Assembly: GCA_003586115.2 (NCBI GenBank) | Contig: QVOM02000116.1 | Coordinates: 37,162,372-37,226,371, forward strand | Source of the DNA: Salvator merianae | Taxonomy: Eukaryota > Chordata > Lepidosauria > Squamata > Teiidae | DNA: 64,000 nucleotides | Direction of reading: 5' to 3' | Shown here: piece after piece, positions 48,063 to 59,929 of the stretch | Layout of the letters: each line of letters begins with the position of its first letter | How positions within the stretch are numbered: position 1 is the first letter of the stretch | The notes under the pieces: generated by a model | Database searches by the model: none | What the model saw: only the letters and a program-made list of their open reading frames with translations | What the model was told of the DNA's origin: nothing | Program-made: the position numbers and the translations under genes

Positions 48063-48484
48063 GGCTGCCTCCAGATGGCAAGAGGCAATGCAGGATCTAA
48101 ACTAGATCCAATGACTGCTTCTTGCTGTTCCCAGTCAGATATGAGGAGTAACTCTCTGTTTATCTTCATGTCTAGTGAGCACCTTCTGCGATTGGGCCGA
48201 CTGGGGCTACCAGAAGCCAGCCAAGCGCCCACCCACTTCCTCTTGATTTTTTTTACATGCTTCAGGTAGCCCCAATAGGCCCAATGGTGAAAACTGCTCA
48301 CCAGACATGAAAGTAAGCAGAACTATGACAGGAAACCTGGGGCCGTTGGATTTCCCATAATAAAATTGCAACGCACCCTTTCCGCATTGCAATCAGCACT
48401 ATGTTGGGAGCGCCTGGGGTATGTCTGCCATTCCTAATATACTGCTGAGAGGATTATGGGTTTTACCACATGTCTGGAGGTGCC
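48063..48484. mobile_element. Non-autonomous DNA transposon (GGCTGCCTCCAGA family), copy 1
   Basis: The left end GGCTGCCTCCAGATGGCAAG is inverted at the right end (reverse complement GGCACCTCCAGACATGTGG). Interior landmarks GAGGCAATGCAGGATC, TGGGGCTACCAGAAGCCAGC, CAGGTAGCCCCAATAGG and GAGAGGATTATGGGTTTT are shared in the same order with 63289-63622. Confidence 0.78.
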
Positions 48485-50193
48485 TAGGTAACATCTTCAC
48501 TGCAAAGCCTTGCTTTCATTGATGACAGATTGTATGTGGTGATGGATTTCAAAAATGGAGAGATCAGAGATCACCCTGTTGCTTCTTGGGCTGCTGAGGT
48601 GGCATGGTGAATGCAGCCATTGACTTATGAATGCAGCCAGGCTGGGTCACTCTATACCCCCTGAGCTTAGTGTGCTGTGTAGCTCAACTGCTTGCACAGC
48701 CCTAAGCTGACTCTGCTGGAATACATAAGGAAGGCACCACCACAGGATCTGTGAAACGTTATCACAATAGATAGAGGAGCAAAAATATAAGGAATATTGA
48801 GTTACCAAGTGGCACAAACACTTCTTGGCAGGTTGACTGTATGGGTCAGTTATGACCAATCATTGCTAAGGAGGAACCTATCTGTGAATTTCATTTTCTT
48901 TTTGCTTCTCCAAGTTCATAGTAAGCTACCCAAAACTTGCAGCACATTTGCAACTCACACTGTTTCACTGCACATTAAGGTAAGAGTGTTTATTTATGCA
49001 ACCTCATTTCCAATAAAAGCTGAACTTTACAGAGCGTTATACAGTGTGGTATGGATGCTGCGTATTACAGGGTCACACCATAGATCAAGTTTGAGCTGCC
49101 AAACACCCAGTGAGGGACTTTGAAGTAAACTGTAGCAAGAGACTGAGAAGAAACGAGAGCCAGAAACAATACACGTTAGAAAAATGTTTATTTTAGTTAG
49201 CAAAAGAAGAAAGAGTTGGACTTACTAGATGTATTTTTCCTACTGTATTAATTCTGGGTTCTGTTCCTGGAAATAATGAGTAGCTCAGGACTTCCTGGAG
49301 TTGACCCAATTCTGTCCTCAGATCGCTGCATGGCATTAAAATGGACTAGTGATTTTGTTTGAGCAAGGATCTCTTTATAGTGTCTATTCTGGACACTCAG
49401 TTTTTCTGCTCAGTCAAACCATAGATTATGATGAGACACCCATGCTGTGAACCAGTGATAAATTACTGTGCATATGTGCACATGTGCATATTCATGCAAA
49501 TAAAGTGTGCTGCCAGTTCAAACCAAAGCACTTGCATTCATGGATAAACTGGACAATGGGGGGAAAATCTAGATCTGGAAATTCCTAGGATAAACAAAAC
49601 TGAGGTTGAGTTGCAAATTCATTTTCTGTTTGATTGTAAATCAAATATTTAGATTGTATATATTTTGTATACAAATCTTCAACAGATAACTATATGAAAA
49701 ATAGTCTCAACTTGTTAGAAAGGTGTTATATTCCATTATGTTTTCCTTCATCTCTGTTTCTAAAATATTTTGAAATTTGATTATCACAATCCCCGAATCC
49801 TCAGGAGCTAGGGCAGGATGTAAAGTACTAAAACTAGAATTGAATATTTGAATTTTTATCCCACTCTATACCCAAAGGTCTCTGTAGAAATCATGTTAGT
49901 TAGTTAGAAATAAAACTAACATAAAACACAATCAACATGAACTGACTAAACCAACAATAAAAGTACCTGAAAGAAAAATTAATCAGGATTGACTACTTTC
50001 TTCCATTCTACATCTGTGGAGGGCACACTTATGCCTTGTTCCCAAGAGTGCCTTAATTTTAACAGGGAGCAATAGTGAGGTTTCTGGAGAGTTTTATATA
50101 TAGCTAAGACAATTGCTGAAGTCAGGTTGGTACAAAAACTCTTCTGGACTCTTCATGTGGGCCTTCTGGTCTTTTGTTCCTTTGTATGTAGAT
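48485..50193. other. Intergenic with an L2/CR1-type tail trace
   Basis: 49846-49990 (TTTTTATCCCACTCTATACC CAAAGGTCTCTG and following A-rich sequence) is a minus-strand LINE tail of the kind seen at 54.67 kb. The rest looks unique. Confidence 0.4.
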
Positions 50194-50368
50194 CAACGGC
50201 AGCCCGTCGCTTTAAGGGCGGGTGTTCAGAACCCGCGGGTAGGGGGTGATCGCCGTTCGTGGGGCCTCCAGGCCTCCGTACTATGACAGTACGGAGGCCC
50301 CACGAATGGCGATCACCCCCTTCCCACGGGTTCCGAACACCTGCCCTTAAAGCGACAGGCCGCCGCTG
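50194..50368. mobile_element. hAT-like palindromic MITE, copy 2 (GC-rich)
   Basis: A near-complete palindrome. The left arm CAACGGCAGCCCGTCGCTTT onward matches the reverse complement of the right arm (CAGCGGCGGCCTGTCGCTTT) for about 85 bp, around a centre near 50283-50287. The flanking octamers ATGTAGAT (50186-50193) and ATGTAGAC (50369-50376) agree at 7 of 8 bases, an 8-bp target duplication as in hAT elements. It is rich in CpG, unlike its surroundings. Confidence 0.88.
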
Positions 50369-50376
50369 ATGTAGAC

Positions 50377-51599
50377 ACATATGATGTATTTTGTAAAATA
50401 AAGTTTTTTTAAAAAACAGAATTAAAATAGTCTTGATTTTAGAATAGAAAAAAAAATCTGAGAATAGGACTATTTTTTCATCAAGTGCTATGAGACTGGC
50501 TGATAGACTATTCCACACTCTGACGTATGCTAACTTTTAGCAGTATGTAATTTACAACACTGAGCATCATGTTCTGACTTCTCTCCCATCCCTCTTCAGA
50601 CTGTGCAGCATTCACATGTAAAGCATACATCTTCTACTAACACACCTGGCACTGCTTTTTTTTTTTTTTTTTTTTAGGTACAAGAGATCTTTCCATTAAG
50701 CAAAGTGATCATGGTCTTCTGCTTCAGCTAATTCTTCACAAAGTGAAGGCCAAGTCATGTGAACCTAGCGAACCACATGTGGTGACCTCATGAGAAGTGA
50801 ATGTGAGTCACATCGGAATATGTGGCAAAGAGGTCTTTTGATCACTTTGTCACTCACAGAGATTGCTTTTCCGTGTGTGATACAAGTGTGTTTGTTTTTC
50901 TGCTCACCTCATTATGCACTGAACTGTGATCTTAAGGGGAATGGAGCAATCACTGGTGCAAGTGGAAGGAACTTACAGGTACAGAATACTGGCAAGAAGT
51001 TACAGAATTTTTGGCAAAACATTCATAACTGCGCTTCTAGTGCAACATTATGGGAGTTCCAGGAAACCAAAGGTCCACTTTTCTCATAAAGAATAATCAG
51101 ACCAAAAGTTTTGCCACACAGTATGCAACAGGATACACTTGTTTTCTCCTGAGTTGTCAGTTGGCCTTAGCTGTAAAATCTTATTAACTCCATCAAACAC
51201 AGACTGCAAATCAAGTCAAGTGTCATGAATTTCCTTTTCACTAATAATTGCTGCCATTTCTCTATGAGTTGGCCTCAGAAATACCTCTATTATTTCACAG
51301 ATACACCTTTTAGGATGGAATGAGTGGTGATTGGTGCAGGGGGACTGGTGGGAGATGGATGTGATGATGATTACCCTTTCCTTGGTTCTCTCTGAACTGC
51401 ATTTTTATTGGACAGCTCCAAGGCAAGGCTCCAATCACATCCACTCCCCTTCCCCAGTGAGTTATCACTTTATAGAATCAGCTTTCTGTTTTGCTAACTT
51501 TCAAAATGTTATACTTACCTAGAATGCTGTATCTTTTTTCTTCAGTCCCATATAAGGAACCAAAATATATGCTAGAAAGATAGGATAAAGAAATAGATT
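50377..51599. other. Intergenic, no recognised feature
   Basis: AT-rich, with a 20-base T run at 50656-50675. Confidence 0.45.
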
Positions 51600-53432
51600 T
51601 GTAATGGGTGGGGGAACTAGAATATCCAAAAATTATTTAATCCAGGAGAAGAGAAAAGGTGGGGATTCCTATCACCCAATCATTACCAGGGTGCTACCCC
51701 AGACATCCAAACTGTTGGAATTAAAACATGCATTTAATAAGCAATGGATACAATTAGAGTTGTGTGGATTTTAAGCTACTATGAAACCCCTATTTTTCAA
51801 CCAGTAGAACAAATATTGAAAGGCAGGGCTTCTACCTCTTTAAGACAGACATTAGCTACATGGGCAAGATGGCAGCAGAAATTAATATTGCAATCCTCAT
51901 TAATACAAGGAATTAAGATAATGGATAAACAAAATAAACTGATATCATAAGACTTGATTAGTTTATTTACAGTCTCTGACCAAATAAAAACAATATAAAA
52001 GGAATGTACAAAAGGATAAAATGCATTAACTGAAAGCAGGAAATATAAATTTTAACAGCACTAACCAAAAGATTAGTTTTGTTGCATCCTAGACATGGTA
52101 TAACAAACTTTTGCTACATTAACAGAAACAGGTTCTGCTGATCAGAGAGCAAACACTGGATATAAAATGAATCAAAACAACCCAGATGCTGTCACAGCAG
52201 AGGAATTACAAACTCAAATAAGACATATTAAAGCATTTGAAAGTTAAAGGAGTATGCAAACTTTGACATTTCTTTAAAGATAATCAAAACCTGCTAGAAT
52301 TGTGATCTTATATAATTTCATCCAAAGAGCTTGTATAAATTCATCCAAAGTTAAAAATATAATAGACAACTGCTAAACAGAATTTGAGATTTTAATTGAT
52401 AAGGAAGACCTCCCACGTGAAGGATGTGTAATGAAAATATATAAACTATAGTAAATTATGAATTAATAGAGAAGACAGGGCTTTGTAGGGTGTGGGAAAC
52501 AGATCTAGGTCACAAGATAAGAGAAGGAGAATGGATTAATGTGCAGAAAGCAATAGACACAGTCCCAAAAGCACTAACTTTTTGAACACCTTCATCGATG
52601 GTACTATACTCCTATAGTATTTAACCATATAGATAAACCTTATCAAAATGTTGGTACCATAATAGTGATAAACATGCACACCACCACCTTTGGTGGGATT
52701 GTGTGAGTGTTCAAAGACTCTGTGATCAAGTGAATGTGCAAGTAAAAATATTAGTCAAAGTTGAATTACAATTAATCTTTGAATTGTGCATATTAAATAT
52801 AACTAGTCCAATAATTGACATTTTGTTTAGGAGATAGTGGAAGACAGACAGGTCTGATGTGCTGTGGTCCATGGGGTCATAAAGGGTCAGATATGTCTAA
52901 ATGACTACAGCAGCAACACCAACTTTCATTAATATCAGTAGTGAGAGTGTTAATAGCTCAGGAGTAGAAGAACAGTAAAATATGAACCAATCAGAAATCA
53001 TAAAGGAATATTTGGAAAATGGTCAAAATGGAATAGTTGGATTATTTAAAAAAAAAAAAAAAAAAAAACCTTGATGGATCCAAGGATCAAAAATATATTT
53101 ACAAAGAAATGGACTGAATTAATATATAATTGATATATTAATTATATGAAATGGAAGTTGCCATTGGAATTATACAACAAATGGAAAGAGTCATGTGTAG
53201 AAAAAATAAAGACTTGAATTATACTGGAAATATAATATACAAGAGCTAAAAACTCGATTTGTGTTGTTTGGACTATAAGGCTACAGGAGACGCATTTATT
53301 AACAAGATATGAATGAAGGGAGATATATTTTTACATACTCTTGTCATTCTATATATGTTTTATAGTACCTTATTTATTGATGTTTTACTATGTTCTGTTA
53401 TTTAATATTTCAATAAAATTCTTTAAAAAAAA
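51600..53432 (+). mobile_element. Degraded L1-like LINE, ORF2 C-terminal region and 3' end
   Basis: Broken sense frames read like the end of an L1 ORF2: QTSKLLELKHAFNKQWIQLE near 51700, GRVWETDLGHKIREGEW and NVQKAIDTVPKALTF near 52480-52580, and HAHHHLWWDCVSVQRL near 52675, the usual zinc-knuckle-like H-x-WW-x-C region. The 3' end has TTTAATATTTCAATAAAATT then an A-run at 53424-53432. It is interrupted by a BovB-derived tail (52830-52922). A 21-base A run is at 53048-53068. Confidence 0.6.
52830..52922 (+). mobile_element. BovB 3' tail (BovB LINE or BovB-tailed SINE fragment)
   Basis: GGAGATAGTGGAAGACAGAC, GTGCTGTGGTCCATGGGGTC, AAAGGGTCAGATATGTC, TAAATGACTACAGCAGCAAC is the BovB 3' end in sense orientation. 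It lies inside the L1-like sequence, so it inserted later than the L1. Confidence 0.8.
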
Positions 53433-54650
53433 GATATGAATGGAGGACCAGATTGACAAGTATGGATTATTATATGTATACAATTACTTTATTGTTTTCT
53501 GACTCTATGGGGTACTATGATTTCTGGGAAAGGATATTCAGTATGTGCAAAATGAATATAATCATTGCTGTTCAAAGATATTAATGGATTTTTGGCTACT
53601 TACCAAAAATTTGAGTCGAACTTTGCACCAAGAACAATGACTTTATTTTATTAAATTCTTTTTCTTTCATTTTTTCTTATTTATTTTGTCTTTATCTTAC
53701 TGAATCACCTTTGTAAAACAAAATAGAACAAAACGTTTTTTTTAAAAAATGAACCATGTTCTTCATGAACAGAATGGAAAGTATTGGGGTGAAAAATACA
53801 TTTGTAAACTAGAAATGAATAGACTTTCCCCTTGTTAGCTCCAATATAAATAATTCTTGATTTTTTCAATCTGTACTTAGTAACACTACAGATTTCACAA
53901 AGATAACTTCTTCTCTTGCAGGCTATAATTGAGAACACAGTGTTCTCATAGCAGCCTTCAGCATTGTACATGTCAGATTAGTCTTTATGGTTATACCTCA
54001 GGATGTTTTTTTAAAGAAAATGAAACACTAAGAAATGGAAATTCTCTATTAAACTATCTGGCAGTGGTGGGAAACAATGCAGTTGCTTTGATGTTGATGT
54101 ACAATTCCCACCATTTGCATTGTCCATACTGGGCAGCTGGAATTGAAGAACATCCATGACTGGCTTGGGTTTGAAGTAGTGGGGAGTAATTGGAGCATGA
54201 AATGTACATCAATTTTGCCAGGAATAATTTGCCAGGACCAATTTTGCCAGGACCAATTTTACAGGACTGTACAAATAATGACCATGAGTGACTAAAACTG
54301 AGGGCCACTGCGTACTTTCGTTGCTTCATTGGGATGGATTGGAATTGGAGCCTAAGAAGTCTGGATGTCCATAACTTCTTTATCATGGTTCTAGTAAGTG
54401 AACAAATGGTGCATTCTGAAGGTGGCAGTAAAATAGCAGAAACAAACATTCATGGCAAATATATCAAGTCTGAGCAAGGTCATTCTGTCTACAGTCTACG
54501 CTATAGTACTTCTCCAGTGGCTGATGTCCATTGTGGCTGTGGGGCTGAGGGCAGACAGTTAAACCAAACTACTATAGAGGTCAGGATAGGTAAAGGGTAG
54601 ATGAGACAGTGTTAAGGCTGTGGTTCTATGCAAACACCTGTGAAAATTCA
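53433..54650. other. Intergenic, partly LINE-like
   Basis: 53433-53720 has an L1-like AT-rich texture (GATATGAATGGAGGACC repeats the word at 53303) and may be a second truncated 3' end. 54212-54258 holds three imperfect units of AATTTTGCCAGGACC. The remainder is unclassified. Confidence 0.4.
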
Positions 54651-54654
54651 CTCC

Positions 54655-54740
54655 ACTGATCATAGTGGATTTATTTATTTATTCATATATATACTGCCCT
54701 ATACTCATAAATCTCAGGGTCGGTCACAATAAAATCATAA
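54655..54740 (-). repeat. L2/CR1-type LINE 3' tail, minus orientation
   Basis: TTTATTTATTTATTCATATA TATACTGCCCTATACTCATA AATCTCAGGGTCGGTCACAA is the reverse complement of the common reptile LINE tail (compare GGGCAGTATATAAATAAA at 34.42 kb). Confidence 0.6.
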
Positions 54741-54799
54741 TAAAAGCAGATAAGAAAGACTGACTTAAACAGTTTATGCAGCTAAATAGGATTATGCTG

Positions 54800-55180
54800 C
54801 TAAAGGGGTGGGTACTTGGGTTAGGGTCTTCTTGGTGGTAGCCCCCAGACTATGGAATAGTCTTTCCCCTCAGGTGCATCAGGTACCTTCACTGCATACA
54901 TTCAGAAGACTGGTAAAGGTGTACTTATTTACCCTAGCCTTTGGCTGAGGAAAACACCTCCCCTCCTTTCAGGCTCTGCTGTTGTTTTAGTGGTCACTGG
55001 CACCTCACCTTTGCACCAAACTGCGTTTTGATGCAGATCAACCCATGGTTTAAAATAATCACAGGGGAAATTCCAGTTGTCACTTCAAGCCCATGCTTGT
55101 TGTGTGAACCACCACCTCACTCTTTGCCCCCTTGCACTGCATATGCTAAGAATGTTACTCCCCACTAGGCTGGAGGTAAA
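54800..55180 (+). mobile_element. L2/CR1-like ORF2 C-terminus fragment
   Basis: A short + frame reads LVVAPRLWNSLSPQVHQVPS then LHTFRRLVKVYLF, the conserved end of L2/CR1 ORF2 (compare ALWNALP at 2797). Heavily diverged and truncated. Confidence 0.6.
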
Positions 55181-56414
55181 AGCCATGTAAGGTACAGATG
55201 TCTACAAATATATTGTACTGCACAGCACTAGAGGTCCTGGAAAGGATGGAATCTTATTCTGTGCTGGGTCACATCCCATAGGTTCTTCTGCACTTGTGCA
55301 GCAGATTGCAGATCCTTGTTGACGTATTCATACAACCATTTTGCACTTGTAAAGCAATACATTTAAAATGATGGTTGTGTGTACTGACATAAAATGTGCA
55401 TTCTGACTGCCTGAAGATTTCTCAAAATCCCCATCTTGGTGATGACATCCATATGTTCCATACATTGTTGTCACTTAACCGTCTTAATTTGGTTGTGAAA
55501 TTTTGGTTTTGGAACATAGGGGTTTAGTCCTAATAGTCAGGTGTTAGTTATTACTTGTAGAGCTTTTGGAAGCACTGTGAAAACTGGCTGTTCAGAAGGC
55601 TTTTTCTACCCCACCCCTTTCTGGCTGAGATCAGATTTAAGACTTATTTTCATATGAGTTGCTCCAAAGAATAGTTTAAAAAGGTTACACTGTGGCATAT
55701 TTTATTTAGATTTACGAACACAGTAGATCTATTTACATGTGAGTATGTGCCTAGAATATGCATATGACAATTGGATAGTCCTAGTAAAATTCTCAGTTCG
55801 TATCAATTTGCATGACAAACAGCATTGCTACATTACTGTTTCCAGATGTTCAGAAACAATAAAATCACACGTCATGTAAGTGTATTTAGTTTCAATTTGC
55901 AAGCTGTTCAAATGCCAACTGTGGTTCACAAGGAAAAACAAATGATCAAACAACCAAAAACTGAACCAACCTTATCGGTTTTCATTTTCATGGAGGACAC
56001 CTTTGCTTAAACAACAACCTCCCCTTACTGAAACCGTTCAATGAGAAGGTGCCATCTAAACTTCTCTGAGATGGTGCTTGGTGATTAGTACATATGAAAT
56101 GCAACTTCACATTTGATCGCAGCCAGAAGAAACGGCTTTGCAGTCCATCCACGTGGTCAATTCTCTCAGCTTTTGCTCACCAAGTAATATATTATACCTG
56201 ACCATGGACTGGTAAGTTGGTGATGCCTCTCAGAACCCTTGTAGATTATCTTGATGGTGTTTTAATTCACAGAGAATGCTAATATTTCTTGCTTCATTTG
56301 ACATATCAAATTGCATGAGATTTTGGCAATACTCATTACTGTTCCATGTTGCCAAGCTTATGAATGTCCTTATGAAAACGTTTTGTGGAATGTGTGTAAT
56401 GGCTTCATTTTTTT
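55181..56414. other. Intergenic, no recognised feature
   Basis: AT-rich, apparently unique. Confidence 0.45.
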
Positions 56415-56584
56415 GAGGCCCTTTCGACACTGGGCCTTATTCCAGGTTATATCCTGGAATAGGAGTCTGCTGTCTGCATGTTGGTGCAGACTACAGCAGA
56501 CCCCAGCCATCTGTACCAGCATAAGGATGACAGGTTTCTATTCCAGAATATAATCTGAAATAAATCCCAGTGAAGAAACTGCTT
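56415..56584. mobile_element. Palindromic MITE with ~50-bp inverted termini
   Basis: Left GACACTGGGCCTTATTCCAG GTTATATCCTGGAATAG pairs with the reverse complement of the right end (TTCACTGGGATTTATTTCAG, ATTATATTCTGGAATAG). TTT adjoins both ends. Exact boundary uncertain by a few bases. Confidence 0.65.
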
Positions 56585-56686
56585 CTTTGGGTCTTTTGAT
56601 GGTATTGGAATCAACCCTTGTTAGAAGATGACCATGCAAGGCTTGGACAAATTTATTTAATGCTTTACTGTCTATGAATTACTTTG

Positions 56687-56776
56687 AAGGAAGGAGAAGG
56701 AAGGAAGGAGAAGGAGGGAAGGGGAGGGGAAGGGGGAGGGGAAGGAGGGGAGGGGGAGGGGGAGGGAAAGGAGAAA
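56687..56776. repeat. GGGGA/GGAAG purine tract
   Basis: About 90 bp of uninterrupted purines on the + strand built from GGAAG, GGGGA and GGGGGA units. Confidence 0.95.
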
Positions 56777-56808
56777 TCATCCATATTCACAGCCAGTATG
56801 GGTCAGCA

Positions 56809-56925
56809 TGAGACCCCCCATTTTTCTGGACTATAACTCCCATCAACTCCAATCAGCATAACCAATGGTTATGATAAAGGAGTTGTAGTCTAAGAAACTC
56901 AGCGACGGAGGACAGGCTCTCACAA
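56809..56925. mobile_element. MITE of the ACTACAACTCCCATCA type
   Basis: TTCTGGACTATAACTCCCAT CA near 56824 is inverted as GGAGTTGTAGTCTAAGAAAC at 56879-56898, with CAATGGTTATG between. This is a very common reptile foldback repeat. Confidence 0.65.
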
Positions 56926-58384
56926 ACAGGCTGCGTTAGAGGGACTGAATTGCAATTTGCCTTTCACTTTTGATCTCTATAAAGTGTGTCAAATGGGGTT
57001 TGGACCAAGGTGGAAGTGCTGACATCCTCTCTAGATCAAACCCCATTTGCTACATATTATTGGGATGAAAGATGCACATCAAGTCACCATGCAGCCACTC
57101 TAGTGTCCCTCGAACGCTGGCTGCTGCCTTCTCTCGGCACAGTTCTTAAAAATTTAGTTAGTTAAAATGTTTAGCTTGTTTTGATTTTGTCCATAACCTT
57201 TTTGTTCCACTATTTGCTACCACTTTTTCTTTGTCTGGGCTTCTCTGGCCTTTCAACAGCAAACACAGTCGATCAGGGGTCCTATGGAGCCAAATGAAAG
57301 AAAATTGCAGCATGGTCAGATTAGGCCATAGGCCGATATTATTGCAGCTGAAAAAAAAAGAGGGGTCTTGTTTCAGATCAGCTTTCAATTAGTTGGGGAT
57401 GGCATAGCAAACATGATGGTATCAAGGAGGAGAAATGAAGCCTATCCGAGCTAATGCTTTTAGACTAGCTCAACAGATGTCCTCTTTTATACCAACTTAA
57501 CAAAGAATAAAGAAAAGGTGAACACCTTTTGGCAGGCAGGAAATTTTCCCTGCCTCTCCAGTTCGAATGCATTTTGGGCAAAATGCTATAAGGGAAGGGA
57601 GGGCTTTTTTTTTTTTACTACGTCCAATCAGGTTAAATATGGTTCTAAACTCAGCTTCCTAGACTGGACAATATAAATAAATATATGTACAAACTATAAT
57701 TTTATCCAATGCCTTATTCTTTGCTTAACCACCAGTAAGCCAGAAAATATTAGATACAGCAGAATAGATTAAAAATCCCAAAGGTCAATCCTTTTTGCCA
57801 GGTAAAACATGGATATTCTCCGAAACAGAAGTAACTGGCTCACAGAACAATGTTTATATCCTACCTAACCTCAGATTACTCAATTTGCCAACCACAATAT
57901 CTCAGACTCCCCATTCCTAAATCATGAAATGATATTCATCTTGGCATTTATTAAATATATCCACGCTCAGTCAGATTTTCTGCTGGGAATAAAATATATC
58001 ATACGCAGAACTGATGTTTGGAGCTACTTTGCTGCAGTTCTTGTGTAAGAGTGTGGCAGGGCAAACTGAGTGCTTAGGTTCTGCCGGGGGCTTCATTGTG
58101 AAGCTGGTTGACCACTGACCATGCATTCAATCCAGTGGGGAGTTTCTAAAGTTCTTATGCTCTTGGGGGCTTGTGTCTGGGATTTTTTTCCAGAGAAACA
58201 GACACATTCATGTGCAAAATCCTACTCAAAAGGAGGTCATGAGGGAACACATTGCATCTTTTTATGGGCTGCAGTCACATTTTTACATTTTAGTCCATCC
58301 CTGGGACGGACAGGGAACTGAGGCCATTTTTGGCCTCCTCCAGCCTGGTCACACCTACCATGCCACCACCACTGCTGTCACCCA
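56926..58384. other. Intergenic, no recognised feature
   Basis: Mixed composition, with a T run at 57606-57617. No coding or repeat signal recognised. Confidence 0.4.
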
Positions 58385-58645
58385 AGCCCTTGTGGTAAAG
58401 GTAAGTAGGGGCAGGGGGACTGAAGGGGGTGGTGGGAAGTGGCAGGAGTATCAGGGGATGGTGGGAGGTGGCAGGGGCATTGGAGGTGGGAGGCAGCAGG
58501 GGGCATTGGGGGGGTGGGAGGCACCAGGGGCAGTGATGGGAGGCACCAGGGGCAGCAGAAGGTGGGGGGGCAACGGTGGTGCCAGAAGGTGACTGGGGCA
58601 TCAGGGGCTGTGGGGAGCTTTGGGGGTGGTGGCAGGACGTGGCCT
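58385..58645 (+). repeat. G-rich degenerate minisatellite
   Basis: Irregular units such as GTGGGAGGCACCAGGGGCA and GGGAGGTGGCAGGGGCATTGG over about 250 bp. There are many runs of three or more G close together, so the + strand has strong G-quadruplex potential. Open frames through it are low complexity (Gly-rich on +, Pro-rich on -). Confidence 0.85.
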
Positions 58646-59149
58646 GGCTGGATCCGTTTCTTGGTCAAAGGGACTTAGTGCTCACATTATTCAAATTTAG
58701 GATAATCCGATTCCAGGCAGAAAAGTCCTTGGAAAAACTGGGAACACAATTTAGCATCTGTTTTCTGAGCACTTAAGATGGCTTCTGTCTGCAAAAAATA
58801 TGAGGTGTGACAATGGCTGTGAAAAATCTAATCAAATGTCCCCTTTATCCAAGCAAAACATGGATGCTAAAAGCTGCAGTGCCCTACAGATCATGGCCAC
58901 CAGAATGGCAGGGGAGGGATGAGAGATCAGCTGAAAATCTCCCTTAGATCTGCTGCAGATCAAGGTTGGTTTGCATCCATCACTTGGCCGCGAATTGTAT
59001 TTCAACACTTTTTTTCATTCTGAGTCTACTAGCATCCCATGGAGGTCAGGCTGAATTCTTTTTAATGTTGAGATTGGGTTCCATCCTCTCTTCTGCAAAT
59101 ATTGGCTGCCATGAAGGAACTGGATTGGCCATGTCTCCACTTACTACTG
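58646..59149. other. Intergenic, no recognised feature
   Basis: No gene or repeat signal recognised. Confidence 0.4.
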
Positions 59150-59412
59150 CAGAAGCTTCCTGGGATGGTCTCAGGCATCTGCTTCCGCTTTTGGTGGCAT
59201 GATGCACCCACCAGAGAGCATAATGCCTGTCCAAGGCACCCGGGGCCAAGGGTGCAAAATCACATTCCAAAAGCAAGCACCTTGTCCCCCTCTTTGTTAG
59301 GTGCCCCATGTGTGCTGAAGTGGATACTAGGTGATATGGTGCTGGCAAGGTCGGCTCTTTGCAGAGGTGCCCAGCTTCTAGGTGTCTCCCCCACGGCTGT
59401 GGAGACACAGCC
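59150..59412 (+). repeat. Unclassified dispersed repeat, copy 2
   Basis: Ordered matches to 41445-41660: TCAGGCATCTGCTTCCGCTT, GGTGGCATGATGCACCCACC, AGAGAGCATAATGC, CTAGGTGTCTCCCCCACGGC, TGTGGAG. Same orientation. Confidence 0.5.
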
Positions 59413-59929
59413 TAAGAAGCGTTTCCATAATGTCCTGCCCATTGTGAATTTTAACTTTTAATGATTAGGAATCCACTACTTAGCATTTATACTAGAGATG
59501 CAATTCTCAAATCACCAGTGTTACTTTTCTTTTCCATGGTCATTTTCTATTTCTGTGAAATTTATCCAAGGCCAGAAAGCTATTTTCCAACATTAATAAA
59601 TAGCTTATGTACAATACTGAACATTCTGCTTGGAGAACGTGCAAAGAATCAATCAGGTTTTGTACTTTGAAATAAGCATTTTAAGCAATACGGTTCTCTT
59701 GCTTAAAACAATACAGCCTGAGTTATTACATTACAGACAAAAATTACTTTCACAAGGTCAAAATCAGCACCAGATTGACTGTGTGCAAACTCACTTTAAA
59801 GAGAGATTTGTGCCATGTGGCAATTGCATGTCACAATGGTGATCAGGAGAGAGACACAGCATGTTCAGATTTTTGTAAGGCAATTGCTCCAACTCATCTA
59901 CCTTTCCATTACTATTCTCTGTAATTTTC
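59413..59929. other. Intergenic, no recognised feature
   Basis: AT-rich, unique in appearance. Confidence 0.4.

Noticed and set aside
50194..50368. GC-rich spot considered as a CpG-island promoter
   Set aside because: The GC content is fully explained by the palindromic transposon; no transcript unit adjoins it.
58173..58668. Gly-rich and Pro-rich open frames
   Set aside because: Low-complexity translation of the G-rich minisatellite.
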